Part shown: piece after piece, positions 28,523 through 38,807 of the stretch
How the letters are laid out: each line of letters begins with the position of its first letter
Position numbering within the stretch: position 1 is the first letter of the stretch
DNA from: Bordetella parapertussis
GTDB lineage: Bacteria > Pseudomonadota > Gammaproteobacteria > Burkholderiales > Burkholderiaceae_B
Direction of reading: 5' to 3'
Length of the DNA stretch: 64,000 nucleotides
Assembly: GCA_945865935.1 (NCBI GenBank)
Contig: CAMBFI010000011.1
Span: forward strand, 1 to 64,000
The notes under the pieces: model-generated
Database searches by the model: none
Seen by the model: the letters and a program-made list of their open reading frames with translations, nothing else
Told to the model about the DNA's origin: nothing
Made by a program: the position numbers and the translations under genes

Positions 28523-30127
28523 CTAATTGATGTGTGGTGCCTTGAGTGCTGAGTGAAAGCGGGCCACATATTCATCAAAACTCTCCTCATCTGACGCCTC
28601 AATCGCCTGTTGATCCAGTAACGACTGAGTGGCTTGCGCTTGGGCTGCCGCTAGCTCGGTTGGGGTTAATCCCTTTTGGCGCAGTTCTTCAGCGTGGATC
28701 TTGCTCATGCTTAGTGCGTGATCATGGAAAGATCCAGCTGATCGTTTGAGTTGGTCGAGAAACTGGGCAGAAGGTGTCTGCTTGGGGTCGCTGACTTTGG
28801 CGCGCTGGGCGTCTACAGCCGAAACATAGTGATTGTCGCCAAGAGCGTGACCAAACGTCTGCGCACAGCGCGCTATTTGATCAAGGAGCTCGTTCGCCCA
28901 GTCGGCTAACGGGATCTCATGCCCATTTTGCTTGAGCAGCAGTCCAGGCTGTCGGCCTTGTTTAACGACGTGTGCAAAGTTTGCAGCACTTTCCGGACAC
29001 CAACCGCTATCGCTGAACTCGGGGCTTTCCTCGAGCGCACAAAACAGTAAGAATGCGTCGACAAAGCGCGCTGTTTGCGCAGAGATGCCAATGGATTCGT
29101 TTGGATCAATGTCTAGACAGCGCACTTCGATATATTGCACGCCGCGTTCGGCGAGTGCAGTGATGGGGCGTTCGCAAGGACCTGTGGTGCGTTTAGGACG
29201 AATGCTTGAGTAGAATTCGTTCTCGATTTGCAACACATTGGTGTTCAGTTGAATCCATTCGCCACCGCGGTGGGTGCCAATTTCTTGGTATGCAGGCCAC
29301 GGTGTGGTGACGGCGTCGTACAGGCGCTGCAAAAACATATTGAGATCGTTGTAGCAGAGCTTCAGACCTGACTGCGCCTTGTTTTGATAACCCAGATCGC
29401 TCATGCGTAGGCTGGTGGCATACGGCAGATACATCGTGTTTGAAGTCAGTGACTCAAGGTTGCCGACATTTCCACGCAGAAAGTCTGTCGATACGGCTGG
29501 CGAGGCGCCAAACAAATACATGAGTAACCAGTTGTAACGCGTGAAGTTTCGGATTAACGCGATATAACCGGCAGAGCGGCGATCTTGTGCGGTCTCTTGT
29601 TTGAGATCGAGCAGATCCCAGATGCCTTCGTCAAAGGAAAAGTTGTAATGCAGACCCGCGATGCATTGCATCGTCTTGCCGTAACGCGCAGCCAGTCCGC
29701 GGCGGTACACGTGCTTAATCATGCCGGTATTTGAGGTGCCATACCACGCGATTGGGATATCGGCATCCGCAGGTAAGTGCGCTGGCATAGAGTGATTCCA
29801 CATCAGCTCGCTGGGCATCGTTGTGGCCACTACGCGATGGATCTGGTCGATCTCGGCGATGAGCGCATCGACCGTCGTGTGGGTGCCCGTAATGAGCTCA
29901 AGCAGCGCTTCGGAGTAGTCAGTCGTCACGCGGGGATGGGTGAGGGCAGAGCCCAGCACAATCGGGTGTGCTTTCATGGAAAGCAGACCGGCTTGATCAA
30001 CGCGCAGGCCTTCTTTTTCGATTCCGCGTAGGGACTGGCGCAGAACCGCAGGACGCGCAAGCAGTCGTTCGAGGCGGGTAGACAACATAGACACGAGAAG
30101 GCCTTTAAACTTTGTGAGACAGTCCAT
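28523..30127 (-). CDS. gshA: Glutamate-cysteine ligase
   Basis: A 534-residue enzyme of the proteobacterial (E. coli GshA) class, catalysing the first step of glutathione synthesis. Landmarks are the N-terminal RGIEKEGLRVDQAG with catalytic acidic residues, SEALLELITGTH, MPAHLPADADIPIAWYGTSNTG, and GLHYNFSF. The first ATG (30127) and a Met 13 codons later (30088) are both possible; neither has a clear Shine-Dalgarno. The C-terminal 20-30 residues look less conserved. Confidence 0.95.
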   Translation of the reverse strand: MDCLTKFKGLLVSMLSTRLERLLARPAVLRQSLRGIEKEGLRVDQAGLLSMKAHPIVLGSALTHPRVTTDYSEALLELITGTHTTVDALIAEIDQIHRVVATTMPSELMWNHSMPAHLPADADIPIAWYGTSNTGMIKHVYRRGLAARYGKTMQCIAGLHYNFSFDEGIWDLLDLKQETAQDRRSAGYIALIRNFTRYNWLLMYLFGASPAVSTDFLRGNVGNLESLTSNTMYLPYATSLRMSDLGYQNKAQSGLKLCYNDLNMFLQRLYDAVTTPWPAYQEIGTHRGGEWIQLNTNVLQIENEFYSSIRPKRTTGPCERPITALAERGVQYIEVRCLDIDPNESIGISAQTARFVDAFLLFCALEESPEFSDSGWCPESAANFAHVVKQGRQPGLLLKQNGHEIPLADWANELLDQIARCAQTFGHALGDNHYVSAVDAQRAKVSDPKQTPSAQFLDQLKRSAGSFHDHALSMSKIHAEELRQKGLTPTELAAAQAQATQSLLDQQAIEASDEESFDEYVARFHSALKAPHIN

Positions 30128-30216
30128 TTTAAGCTACCAGCCCTTATGCGCGTTGAGTACTAAAATCAAAGGCAATTTGAAGAGTTCAAAGATATTTTTG
30201 TAGATGGACCAACGAG

Positions 30217-30723
30217 ATGCGCAAATTCATATCCCTCTGGCTATTGTGGGTACCTTTAGTGTGGTTGTCTGGTTGCACGCCTGAGTACAACTGGCGCGAA
30301 CTGCCTGTCGCCCAGGACCGTGCCGTAGTGATGTTTCCTGCCCGTACGCAAACCGAGCAGCGCAAAATTGAGGTGCAAGGGCTGCACCTGGCGTTCTCGC
30401 TCACCTCTGCCGCAGTGGGCGATGCAGTGTTTTCTGTTGGTTACGCTGCTCTGGATGAAACCGTAGACCCGGCCAAGGCGCAGATGCTCGTTGACGCGTT
30501 TGTTCAGGCGCTTTATCGGCGGGTCGGGCAAAGTGTTCCGCCGCAGGCTGTATCCGGTGAGGTCTTTACGCTTGAGACGGATGTGAACGGTCGGCCTTCC
30601 CGCTTACTGGGCAGAGTGCTCGTGCATCGTGGGATGCTGATTCAGGTTGTGGTTTCAGGTCCGACACAATCGCTTTCACGTGAGAATGCTTCAGAGTTCA
30701 TGCGATCGTTGGTGCTTCGTTAG
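30217..30723 (+). CDS. Putative outer-membrane lipoprotein, function unknown
   Basis: A 168-residue protein with a lipoprotein signal peptide: basic start, hydrophobic core and lipobox LSGC with Cys20. The mature part is mixed alpha/beta with a C-terminal GRVLVHRGMLIQVVVSGP strand pair; it looks like a small globular periplasmic domain but I do not recognise a named family. The gene stands alone between gshA (divergent) and the LuxR-type gene, whose 3' end it overlaps by 26 bp. Confidence 0.8.
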   Translation: MRKFISLWLLWVPLVWLSGCTPEYNWRELPVAQDRAVVMFPARTQTEQRKIEVQGLHLAFSLTSAAVGDAVFSVGYAALDETVDPAKAQMLVDAFVQALYRRVGQSVPPQAVSGEVFTLETDVNGRPSRLLGRVLVHRGMLIQVVVSGPTQSLSRENASEFMRSLVLR

Positions 30724-30967
30724 TTGGCAGAGCCGATTGTGGGGCAACAGCGGCATGTGGGCCGTGATTGAGCAAACCCAGGCGCAATGCTTGAGCAACA
30801 CCTGCCTGCCGCCCATAGACTTTTAGTTTGGCGCAGGCGTTGCGAAGATGGAAATTCACTGTGCGTTCGGTCAATCCAAGGATCAGGCCGGTTTCCCAAC
30901 TGGTCTTGCCTTTGGATACCCACTCTAGGCATTGCACTTCGCGCCCGGTGAGTCGTGGCGTGGTCAT
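30698..30967 (-). CDS. LuxR-type HTH-only transcriptional regulator
   Basis: An 89-residue protein consisting of one LuxR/GerE DNA-binding domain: LTGREVQCLEWVSKGKTSWETGLILGLTERTVNFHLRNACAKLKV. The GKTSWE and ERTVNFH motifs are of the acyl-homoserine-lactone LuxR subgroup, yet the N-terminal autoinducer domain is missing. The ATG at 30967 has GGGGAGA about 8 nt upstream; an in-frame TTG at 31084 would add 39 residues of non-domain sequence, possibly remnants of an older, longer gene. The tail after the HTH is short and low in complexity. It may act as a free DNA-binding domain or as an inhibitor of fuller LuxR proteins (inference). Confidence 0.8.
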   Translation of the reverse strand: MTTPRLTGREVQCLEWVSKGKTSWETGLILGLTERTVNFHLRNACAKLKVYGRQAGVAQALRLGLLNHGPHAAVAPQSALPTNEAPTIA

Positions 30968-31063
30968 ATATCGAGGTCTCCCCACACAGTCGACATAATT
31001 GGCTAGTGTGCCTCGGCGGCCCGTATTTGGAAATTCGCAAAACCCCTGTGATGCGCACTTCTT

Positions 31064-31092
31064 TTGTAAGTAAGTGTCTGACAATGTTAAAC
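31064..31092 (+). promoter_or_regulatory. Possible promoter of metXW
   Basis: TTGTAA (31064-31069) and TTAAAC (31087-31092) with 17 bp between them, placing the transcription start a few bases before the SAM-II-like element. Weak match to consensus. Confidence 0.35.
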
Positions 31093-31103
31093 TTTGTACT
31101 CAG

Positions 31104-31160
31104 TTGGCGCCGATTTGCTTGATCCGCTTGCGGGCGCCTCATAAATCCCGCTAAAGAAGG
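31104..31160 (+). promoter_or_regulatory. SAM-II-like riboswitch (metA element) upstream of metX
   Basis: The leader reads, in order, P1 strand ggcgcc (31106-31111), gatttg (31112-31117), gcttgc (31126-31131), P1 strand ggcgcc (31133-31138), ataaat (31141-31146) and gctaaa (31150-31155) followed by the Shine-Dalgarno agaagg. This is the order and sequence of the conserved SAM-II blocks (GAUUU, GCUUGC, AUAAA, GCUAAA). The loop AUUU can pair with AAAU of the tail to form the family's pseudoknot. SAM-II elements sit before metA/metX and reduce translation when S-adenosylmethionine is abundant. Here the ribosome-binding site is inside the element, 5 nt before the ATG. Confidence 0.82.
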
Positions 31161-31165
31161 TCCGT

Positions 31166-32383
31166 ATGAAAACTACGTCCAGCGCTCAGCACGCTCCACA
31201 TGCACTGACAGCCGTCGCACATGGCTCTGTTGGGGTGGTCACCACGCAGTACATGCATTTTGACGAGCCACTGCCTTTAGTCAGTGGCCAAACGCTTGAG
31301 GCCTACGATTTGGCGATCGAGACTTACGGCACGCTCAATGCGCAGGCGAGTAACGCCGTGTTGGTTTGTCATGCCTTGAATGCATCACACCACGTGGCAG
31401 GCGTAGCAGCGGACAATCCGGATGACATCGGCTGGTGGGACAACATGGTCGGGCCTGGCAAACCTGTCGACACCGATGTATTTTTTGTCATAGGCATCAA
31501 TAATCCAGGCTCTTGTTTTGGCTCAACGGGACCTGCATCGATTCGGCCAGAGACGGGCAAACCTTGGGGCGCAGCATTCCCCGTACTGACAGTTGAGGAC
31601 TGGGTGCAAGCGCAAGCGCGTGTCGCGGACCGTCTGGGCGTGAAGACGTTTGCCGCCGTGATGGGCGGATCCTTAGGCGGAATGCAGGCCCTAAGTTGGG
31701 CGATGACGCTGCCTGAACGCGTCGCCCATTGTGTGGTGGTGGCAAGTACGCCTCGACTGTCTGCGCAAAATATTGCTTTTAATGAGGTTGCCCGTCGCGC
31801 CATTATTACTGACCCAGAGTTTCATGGCGGCGACTACTACGCCCATGGGGTTGTGCCTCGCAATGGCTTGTCCGTGGCCCGCATGGTCGGACACATTACC
31901 TACCTGTCCGATGACGACATGGCTGAAAAGTTTGGCCGTACACAGCGTGCACCCGCCGCGGGAGGTGCCTATCACTATGGGTATGGTGTCGAGTTCGAGG
32001 TGGAGTCTTATCTGCGGTATCAGGGTGAAAAGTTTTCAAAGTACTTTGACGCAAATACCTATTTGTTGATTACGCGAGCCCTGGATTATTTTGATCCCGC
32101 ACGTGAGACCGAGGGAGACCTTGCTCGCGCACTCAAACCTGCCATCGCAGATTTTTTACTCGTATCCTTTACGACTGATTGGCGGTTTGCTCCAGCGCGC
32201 TCACGCGAAATTGTTCGTGCCCTGTTACAAAATGGACAACCAGCAACTTATGCTGAAATCGACGCGCCACATGGTCACGATGCCTTCTTGCTCGATGATG
32301 CGCGTTACCATGGCGTAATGCGTGCCTATTTTTCGAGGATTGCAGCGGGATTGACGCAGATTAATCGCGAGGTGCAGTCATGA
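31166..32383 (+). CDS. metX: Homoserine O-acyltransferase (MetX)
   Basis: A 405-residue alpha/beta-hydrolase that acylates homoserine in methionine synthesis. The nucleophile is Ser169 in [11 protein letters not shown]; Asp in [11 protein letters not shown] and His in [10 protein letters not shown] complete the triad; the [13 protein letters not shown] loop is intact. Family members in this group may use succinyl-CoA or acetyl-CoA, and I cannot decide from sequence by eye. Overlaps metW by 4 bp and is probably controlled by the SAM-II-like leader. Confidence 0.96.
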   Translation: MKTTSSAQHAPHALTAVAHGSVGVVTTQYMHFDEPLPLVSGQTLEAYDLAIETYGTLNAQASNAVLVCHALNASHHVAGVAADNPDDIGWWDNMVGPGKPVDTDVFFVIGINNPGSCFGSTGPASIRPETGKPWGAAFPVLTVEDWVQAQARVADRLGVKTFAAVMGGSLGGMQALSWAMTLPERVAHCVVVASTPRLSAQNIAFNEVARRAIITDPEFHGGDYYAHGVVPRNGLSVARMVGHITYLSDDDMAEKFGRTQRAPAAGGAYHYGYGVEFEVESYLRYQGEKFSKYFDANTYLLITRALDYFDPARETEGDLARALKPAIADFLLVSFTTDWRFAPARSREIVRALLQNGQPATYAEIDAPHGHDAFLLDDARYHGVMRAYFSRIAAGLTQINREVQS

Positions 32384-32991
32384 GTCCGCAGTTTTCCCAG
32401 ATGAGTCTGCGCGCAGATTTGGTGCGAATCGCCCAATGGGTTCGGCCCAATAGCAGCGTGCTCGACCTTGGGTGCGGCGATGGCGCACTGCTCGGGCACC
32501 TCAAACAAACCAAAGGTATTCGTGGGGTAGGCGTTGAGATCAGTGATGAGCGCGTGTTGTCATGCGTACAACGTGGCGTGCATGTGATTCAGCAAAACCT
32601 CGAAGACGGTTTGGCGATGTTCGACGATCAGCAATTTGATACGGTGGTCTTGTCGCAGACCTTGCAGTCGATGCATCGTACTGAGCATATTCTGCGCGAA
32701 ATGGTGCGCGTCGCACGCGAGGCAATCGTCTCCTTTCCTAACTTCGGTTATTGGCCGCACGGCTGGTCGATTTTGCGAGGACGGATGCCTGTGACGGGAC
32801 AAATGCCCTACGACTGGTATGACACACCAAACATACATCTGTGCACCCTTAAAGACTTCGAACGACTTGCAGGGAAGTTCGACTTCACGATTCTAGAGCG
32901 CGCAACCTTTAACGATGAGCACGAAGTAAAGTCGTTCGCTGGATGGCGAAGCACGCTGGCGGCTTATCGCTTTACCGCTGTGCCGTCATGA
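32380..32991 (+). CDS. metW: Methionine biosynthesis protein MetW
   Basis: A 203-residue class I methyltransferase-fold protein with SAM motif [15 protein letters not shown] (27-41) and the [13 protein letters not shown] region. MetW is nearly always encoded next to metX in proteobacteria and supports MetX activity; its own methyltransferase reaction is uncertain. Coupled at both ends: ATGA with metX and ATGA with ampG. Confidence 0.95.
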   Translation: MSPQFSQMSLRADLVRIAQWVRPNSSVLDLGCGDGALLGHLKQTKGIRGVGVEISDERVLSCVQRGVHVIQQNLEDGLAMFDDQQFDTVVLSQTLQSMHRTEHILREMVRVAREAIVSFPNFGYWPHGWSILRGRMPVTGQMPYDWYDTPNIHLCTLKDFERLAGKFDFTILERATFNDEHEVKSFAGWRSTLAAYRFTAVPS

Positions 32992-34259
32992 GCGAAGCGC
33001 TTCGCGAACCTAGCATCCCAGCCTCACAGCTGTACACGCGTCGACGCGTTGCGCCCTTGCTGGCTCTGGGTTTTGCGAGCGGTTTGCCACTTGCGTTGAC
33101 GGGAGGCACGCTGCAAGCGTGGGCGACGGTCGAGCAGGTCTCTTTACAAGAAATTGGTTTTCTGACCCTAGTCGGAACGGCTTACACCCTTAAATTTTTG
33201 TGGGCTCCAGTGATCGATCGGTATGCGCCTCCGTTTTTAGGGCGCAGGCGTGGCTGGATGCTCATCATGCAGATATTGCTTGCATTGGGGATGATGGCGA
33301 TGGGGTTGATGTCCCCTGGTCAGAGCTTGTTGCCGCTCGCTTTGCTTGCGGTGGCAGTTGCCTTTTGTTCTGCGACGCAAGACATTGCATTCGATGCATA
33401 CCGTAGCGATGTTCTGCAAAAAGAGGAGCGTGGTGCGGGAGCCGCACTATCCGTATTGGGGTATCGACTGGCTATGCTCGTGTCGGGTGGTTTGGCCTTA
33501 ATACTGGCTGATCAATGGCTTGGCTGGGGGCAGACCTATGCGTTGATGGGGGTGCTGATGCTGATTGTCGCGATGGCGACGTTCTGGGCGCCAGAGCCTG
33601 CCGTACCCGCCGAGACGCCACGATCGTTAGCGCGTGCAGTCGTTGAGCCCTTTAAAGAGTTTTTTTCACGACCCGAGGCATGGACCGTCCTTCTGCTGAT
33701 TGTCCTGTACAAGCTTGGAGATGCCTTTGCGGGTGCGTTATCGACCACCTTTCTGATTCGTGCGGCTGGATATACGGCGACCGAAGTGGGCACGGTCAAC
33801 AAGCTCTTGGGGTTGGCAGCGACAATTGTCGGTGCCTTGGCGGGTGGGGCCTTGATGGCCAAGCTTGGCTTGTACCGCTCACTGTTGTTGTTCGGCTTGT
33901 TGCAGGCTGTATCCAACTTGGGATTTTGGTTGATTTCGGTGGGACCTCACAATGTGTGGCTCATGGCAGCAGGTGTTGGATTGGAAAACTTGTGCGGCGG
34001 AATGGGGACGGCCGCCTTTGTGGCGTTGCTGATGGGACTGTGTAAGCGTGAGTTTTCTGCGACACAGTTCGCGTTGCTGTCCGCCCTGTCGGCAGTAGGG
34101 CGCACCTACCTTGCAGGCCCGCTAACGCCACCTTTGGTGGAGTACGCAGGATGGCCAACATTTTTTCTGCTGACAGTGGGTATTGCTTTACCCGGGCTGC
34201 TGCTGCTGCGTTGGCGCCGCGCCGATATTGAGCGGATCGACGGGCGAACCGACGCCTAG
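32988..34259 (+). CDS. ampG: AmpG-type muropeptide permease (MFS)
   Basis: Starting at the ATG overlapping the metW stop (ATGA), a 423-residue transporter with about 12 membrane helices. AmpG hallmarks are the opening LLALGFASGLPLALTGGTLQAW, the loop APVIDRYAPPFLGRRRGW and SATQDIAFDAYRSDVL. AmpG imports GlcNAc-anhydroMurNAc peptides released from the wall for recycling. Its coupling to metXW is probably positional rather than functional. Confidence 0.92.
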   Translation: MSEALREPSIPASQLYTRRRVAPLLALGFASGLPLALTGGTLQAWATVEQVSLQEIGFLTLVGTAYTLKFLWAPVIDRYAPPFLGRRRGWMLIMQILLALGMMAMGLMSPGQSLLPLALLAVAVAFCSATQDIAFDAYRSDVLQKEERGAGAALSVLGYRLAMLVSGGLALILADQWLGWGQTYALMGVLMLIVAMATFWAPEPAVPAETPRSLARAVVEPFKEFFSRPEAWTVLLLIVLYKLGDAFAGALSTTFLIRAAGYTATEVGTVNKLLGLAATIVGALAGGALMAKLGLYRSLLLFGLLQAVSNLGFWLISVGPHNVWLMAAGVGLENLCGGMGTAAFVALLMGLCKREFSATQFALLSALSAVGRTYLAGPLTPPLVEYAGWPTFFLLTVGIALPGLLLLRWRRADIERIDGRTDA

Positions 34260-34281
34260 CGGACGTGATCTTTGTTCGACG

Positions 34282-35073
34282 TTACGACAGACTGAAGTCG
34301 TAATCGATGGTGAGTGGCGCATGGTCCGAGAAGCGCTCATCTTTATAAATGCTCGTGCTACGAGCCTGAGCCGCTAAGCCCGGTGTGGCCAGTTGGTAGT
34401 CTAAACGCCAGCCAACGTTCTTGGACCAGGCTTGTCCGCGATTACTCCACCAGGTGTATTGCTCTGCGCGCTCGTCGAGTTGCCTGAAGACATCTACAAA
34501 TCCGATCTCCTCAAGTACATGGGTGACCCATGCACGCTCTTCTGGTGTGAAGCCGGAGTTTTTCTGATTTGATTTCCAGTTTTTCAGATCGATCTCTTTA
34601 TGGGCAATATTCCAGTCTGCACAAATTACATATTCACGCTTAGTCTTTTTGTGGTCATCCATCAGCGCTTGCATCCAAGGGCCGAACTGATCGAGAAAGC
34701 GGAATTTCGCTTCCTGGCGCTCTGGCCCGCTTGACCCGGAGGGAAGGTAGGCGCTGATCACGGATAGCTTTGGCCAGTCGGCGCGGATAATTCGACCCTC
34801 GCTGTCGAATTCTGGGCAGCCAAAGCCCGTGATGATGCTGTTGGGATCCTGCTTGAGGTATATCCCCACACCGCTGTAGCCCTTCTTCTCTGCTGCGTAG
34901 AAGTGTCCCGTGTAGTCATGGGGATGTTTCAGATCTTCGTGGATATCTTCCAGGTGGGCCTTAAGCTCCTGGAGACAGACGATGTCGGCTTGATGCTGCT
35001 TGAGCCAGGTTGCGAGCCCTTTGTTGTACGCCGAGCGGATGCCGTTCAAATTGAGTGAAGTGATGCGCAGCAA
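34282..35073 (-). CDS. xthA: Exodeoxyribonuclease III
   Basis: A 263-residue AP endonuclease / 3'-phosphatase of the XthA family. Active-site segments: LNLNGIRSA, CLQELKA (metal-binding Glu), GYSGVGIYLK, the DWN motif in ICADWNIAHKEIDL, and the C-terminal GWRLDYQLATP and SDHAPLTIDYD (catalytic His). Cytosolic base-excision repair. Lies convergent with ampG, 22 bp apart. Confidence 0.95.
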   Translation of the reverse strand: MLRITSLNLNGIRSAYNKGLATWLKQHQADIVCLQELKAHLEDIHEDLKHPHDYTGHFYAAEKKGYSGVGIYLKQDPNSIITGFGCPEFDSEGRIIRADWPKLSVISAYLPSGSSGPERQEAKFRFLDQFGPWMQALMDDHKKTKREYVICADWNIAHKEIDLKNWKSNQKNSGFTPEERAWVTHVLEEIGFVDVFRQLDERAEQYTWWSNRGQAWSKNVGWRLDYQLATPGLAAQARSTSIYKDERFSDHAPLTIDYDFSLS

Positions 35074-35136
35074 AGAAAAGCTCCTAGTCGGTGAGATAAT
35101 TGCGGATAGTTAAGTTTACCAACGCGGGGTCATGCC

Positions 35137-35820
35137 ATGTCCAACAGTACAGATCGTTGTGCTTTCTTACAATTCGCGCTTGACGAGGGCGTTTTGCGGT
35201 TTGGCAGCTTTGTGCTTAAGTCCGGTCGCACGAGCCCCTACTTTTTTAATGCAGGTTTGTTTGACTCGGGGGCCTCGGTCGGTCGTCTTGCGCAATTTTA
35301 TGCCCAAGCACTTATTGATGCGAAGTTGCCGTTTGATATGTTGTTTGGACCCGCGTACAAAGGCATTCCTTTAGCCACTGCAACGTCAGTGGCGCTGGCC
35401 GCTCACCCAGCGATGGTAGGACGAGATATTCCCTTTGCCTACAACCGTAAGGAAGCAAAAGATCATGGTGAGGGCGGTGTGTTGGTGGGCGCTCCACTTA
35501 AAGGGCGCGTCGTGATCATCGATGATGTCATCACAGCCGGCACATCGGTTAATGAGTCGGTCGAAATCATCGAGGCTGCAGGGGCCACACCGTGTGCAGT
35601 GCTCATCGCGATGGACAGGATGGAACGTGCGGGCCCGGATGGGGCGCTGTCATCACATTCGGCCGTGCAGGAAGTCCAGCAGCGTTATGGCTTGCCCGTT
35701 GTCAGCATTGCGTCACTTGATGACATCCTTGAGTTGTTAACAAATAATCAAGAATTCGCTCAGTATCAGGACGCCGTGTTGGCGTACCGGAAACGTTACG
35801 GCCTCACACAAGCGAACTAA
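35137..35820 (+). CDS. pyrE: Orotate phosphoribosyltransferase
   Basis: A 227-residue enzyme joining orotate to PRPP in UMP synthesis. The PRPP-binding loop [13 protein letters not shown] is near residues 125-138; [12 protein letters not shown] and [13 protein letters not shown] (catalytic lysine-rich loop) are intact. The last 4 bp overlap the end of gatB on the other strand. Confidence 0.96.
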   Translation: MSNSTDRCAFLQFALDEGVLRFGSFVLKSGRTSPYFFNAGLFDSGASVGRLAQFYAQALIDAKLPFDMLFGPAYKGIPLATATSVALAAHPAMVGRDIPFAYNRKEAKDHGEGGVLVGAPLKGRVVIIDDVITAGTSVNESVEIIEAAGATPCAVLIAMDRMERAGPDGALSSHSAVQEVQQRYGLPVVSIASLDDILELLTNNQEFAQYQDAVLAYRKRYGLTQAN

Positions 35821-37274
35821 GCGTCGAGTTTTGCTTTGAGCAAATCGTTGACTTGCTGTGGGTTTGCTTTGCCTTTGGCGGCCTTCATGATTTGTCCGAC
35901 CAGCGAGTTAAATGCTTTTTGTTTGCCTGCGCGATATTCAGCGACGATCGCGGCCTGTTCTGCCAGAACCGCATCAATCATTGCTGAGATTGCACCCGTG
36001 TCGTTGATTTGCGTCAAACCTTTTGCTTGAATAATGGCATCAGCTTGGCCGCCGTGCTCACCGAGCCACATCGCAGCAAATACATCACGAGCGATTTTGT
36101 TCGAAATCGTACCGTCAATAATACGCATAAGCAGTGCGCCGAGCATCTGGGCGCTGACAGGGCACTGCGCAATCGTTTTTTCTTCGCGATTCAGCGTGGC
36201 CGACACTTCGCCCATCATCCAATTGGCGGCGAGCTTGGCTTGTCCAGCCGACAGGGATTGGTTCAGTTCTTCAAAGTACCCTGCAAGTTCTCGGCTGCTC
36301 GTGAGTTGCGCAGCATCGACGGCGGCAAGGCCATATTCGTTGACGAAACGGTCGCGTAAGTCGCTTGGAAGCTCTGGCATCGATTGACGAACTTCCTCAA
36401 TCCAGCTTTGCGCGATGACCAGCGGGGGGAGGTCAGGATCGGGGAAGTAGCGATAGTCGTGCGCATCTTCTTTACTGCGCATACTGCGTGTTTCGTCGCG
36501 GTCGGAATCGTAAAGCCGGGTCTCTTGAACGACTCTGCCGCCGTCTTCGATGAGTTCGATTTGTCGGCGTACTTCATATTGAATCGCGCGTTCGAGAAAA
36601 CGAAAGGAGTTTACGTTTTTAATTTCACAGCGCGTGCCGAGTTCTTTCTGGCCTTCTGGGCGCACGGAGACGTTGGCGTCAATACGAAAGGACCCCTCTT
36701 GCATGTTGCCATCGCAAATGCCAAGCCACATTACTAAATTATGTAAGGCTTTGGCGTAGGCAACGGCTTCTGCGGCAGAACGCATCTCAGGCTCGGAGAC
36801 GATCTCTAGCAATGGTGTGCCGGCACGGTTGAGGTCGATGCCAGTGGAGGATTCGCCGTGGGGACCCACAAAGTTATCGTGTAAGGACTTGCCGGCATCT
36901 TCTTCTAAATGGGCACGTGTCAGGTTGACAGTTTTTTCAGTATCGCCAACAAAAAAACTAAGTGATCCACCCAATACAACAGGGATTTCAAACTGACTGA
37001 TTTGATAGTTCTTTGGCGAATCAGGATAGAAGTAATTTTTTCGCGCGAAGATTGAGCGTGGTGCGACGGCTGCGCCGACCGCCAAGCCAAAGCGTATGGC
37101 GCGATCAACCGCGGCGCGATTCATGACTGGCAATGAGCCAGGCAAGGCGAGATCGACTTCGTTGGCCTGCGTGTTGGGTAGCGCACCGTACTGGGTGCTG
37201 CTACCGGAAAAAATTTTGGTCTGGGTCGAAAGCTGTGTGTGCGTTTCGAGTCCGATGACGATTTCCCATGCCAT
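35817..37274 (-). CDS. gatB: Asp-tRNA(Asn)/Glu-tRNA(Gln) amidotransferase subunit B
   Basis: A 485-residue subunit that activates misacylated tRNA with ATP before amide transfer. Seen: [46 protein letters not shown]-like [11 protein letters not shown], and the C-terminal helical tail domain ending in the YqeY-like [16 protein letters not shown]. Its start lies on the stop of gatA (1-bp overlap). Its presence indicates that Asn-tRNA and/or Gln-tRNA is made indirectly. Confidence 0.96.
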   Translation of the reverse strand: MAWEIVIGLETHTQLSTQTKIFSGSSTQYGALPNTQANEVDLALPGSLPVMNRAAVDRAIRFGLAVGAAVAPRSIFARKNYFYPDSPKNYQISQFEIPVVLGGSLSFFVGDTEKTVNLTRAHLEEDAGKSLHDNFVGPHGESSTGIDLNRAGTPLLEIVSEPEMRSAAEAVAYAKALHNLVMWLGICDGNMQEGSFRIDANVSVRPEGQKELGTRCEIKNVNSFRFLERAIQYEVRRQIELIEDGGRVVQETRLYDSDRDETRSMRSKEDAHDYRYFPDPDLPPLVIAQSWIEEVRQSMPELPSDLRDRFVNEYGLAAVDAAQLTSSRELAGYFEELNQSLSAGQAKLAANWMMGEVSATLNREEKTIAQCPVSAQMLGALLMRIIDGTISNKIARDVFAAMWLGEHGGQADAIIQAKGLTQINDTGAISAMIDAVLAEQAAIVAEYRAGKQKAFNSLVGQIMKAAKGKANPQQVNDLLKAKLDA

Positions 37275-38806
37275 TATGCTTGCCCCGCAATGCGTTGATG
37301 CCAGTCGGTTGTTTGCTGATATTGGTGCGCGATGGCCAGCAGTCGCCCTTCATCAAAATAGTTGCCAATGATTTGCAGACCGACGGGAAGTTGCAGCCCC
37401 ACGGCACCACGACCAAAACCGCAGGGAATCGACATGCCGGGCAGACCCGCCAAATTTAGACCGAGCGTGTAGACATCGGCCAACCAGTCCGCGGTGGGAT
37501 CATCTTGGCTGTGCCCAATTGGTGCAGCGACGGTAGGGGTGACTGGGCCCATGATGACGTCGCATTGTGTGGTCAAGGCGACTTGAAAATCGTCGGCAAT
37601 CATTCTGCGCAGCCGTTGTGCTTGCAAGTAGTAGGCGTCGTAGTAGCCGTGGGACAGCACATATGTGCCGATCAGAATACGTCGCTGCACCTCAGGGCCA
37701 AAGCCCTCGGCGCGGGAGCGCGCAGTCATGTCGGCCAGATCGGTATAGCTCTCACTGCGGTGTCCGTAACGCACACCGTCATAGCGCGACAAATTGCTTG
37801 AGGCCTCTGCCGGCGCAATCACGTAGTAGGCAGGGATTGAAAGCTGTGTGCGTGGCAAGGAGATGTCGACGCGCGAGGCACCGAGCGCTTCAAATTGCGC
37901 GATGGCAGCTTCGACGGCTTGAGCGACTTCATTATTGAGACCGTCGCCAAAATATTCGCGCGGCACACCAATGCGTAGGCCTTTCAACGGTTGCGCGCCT
38001 TGCGCTGCGTATTGCGCATTGGCTGATTGATACGCGCCGCGGATACGTCCCGGTGCGTTTGCAACGCCGAAACATTGTTCGGCGCTTGTGGCGTCGCGGG
38101 GATCAAAACCACTCATCGTGTCAAGAAGTTCGACGAGGTCGGCTGCGTTGGCCGCAAGAGGGCCTGCCTGATCGAGACTTGACCCGTAGGCAATCATTCC
38201 GTAACGTGAAACGGCGCCATAGGTGGGCTTGATGCCACTGACGCCGCACAATGCAGCGGGCTGTCTGACTGAGCCGCCTGTGTCTGTACCCGTGGTGGCC
38301 ATCACAAGCTTGGCTGCCACGGCAGCGGCTGAGGCGCCTGAGGAGCCGCCGGGCACTGCGCTTAGATCCCAGGGATTACGAGCTGGTCCGAAGGCAGAGT
38401 GCTCGTTGCCCGAGCCCATTGCGAATTCATCGCAATTGAGTTTGCCCAAGCTGACGCAGCCGGCTTCGCGCAGCTTGCGTACCACTGTCGCGTCAAAGGG
38501 GCTGATGTAATTTTTAAGCATGTTACTGCCGGCTGTACTGCGCCAGCCTTCGGTCACAAACAGGTCTTTGTGTGCAATGGGTATGCCAGTTAAGGGCCCT
38601 GCAGTGCCCGCCGCAAGGGCAGCGTCTGCTGCGCGAGCTTGAGCCAGCGTGAGCGCGGCGTCGACGTCGACAAAGGCGTTGAGTGCCGCTTGTTCTTGGA
38701 TTTGTTTAAGGCAGTCTTGTGCAAGTTCGGTGGCGCTCAGCTTACGGGCAGACAGCGCCTGGCCCAGCTGCGCAAGGGATTTGAACTGGAGCAGGGTGTT
38801 CGACAT
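37274..38806 (-). CDS. gatA: Asp-tRNA(Asn)/Glu-tRNA(Gln) amidotransferase subunit A
   Basis: An amidase-signature protein of about 510 residues that releases ammonia from glutamine. The Ser-cisSer-Lys triad is readable as Lys in IPIAHKDLF, and two serines in [16 protein letters not shown] and [13 protein letters not shown]. Start at 38806 ([14 protein letters not shown]) is 1 nt after the gatC stop; a Met at 38815 would overlap gatC. Confidence 0.97.
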   Translation of the reverse strand: MSNTLLQFKSLAQLGQALSARKLSATELAQDCLKQIQEQAALNAFVDVDAALTLAQARAADAALAAGTAGPLTGIPIAHKDLFVTEGWRSTAGSNMLKNYISPFDATVVRKLREAGCVSLGKLNCDEFAMGSGNEHSAFGPARNPWDLSAVPGGSSGASAAAVAAKLVMATTGTDTGGSVRQPAALCGVSGIKPTYGAVSRYGMIAYGSSLDQAGPLAANAADLVELLDTMSGFDPRDATSAEQCFGVANAPGRIRGAYQSANAQYAAQGAQPLKGLRIGVPREYFGDGLNNEVAQAVEAAIAQFEALGASRVDISLPRTQLSIPAYYVIAPAEASSNLSRYDGVRYGHRSESYTDLADMTARSRAEGFGPEVQRRILIGTYVLSHGYYDAYYLQAQRLRRMIADDFQVALTTQCDVIMGPVTPTVAAPIGHSQDDPTADWLADVYTLGLNLAGLPGMSIPCGFGRGAVGLQLPVGLQIIGNYFDEGRLLAIAHQYQQTTDWHQRIAGQA

Positions 38807-38807
38807 C

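Noticed and set aside
31084-31160. Divergent operator reading of the ggcgcc inverted repeats
   Set aside because: The repeats are better explained as the P1 stem of a SAM-II-like riboswitch given the further conserved blocks.
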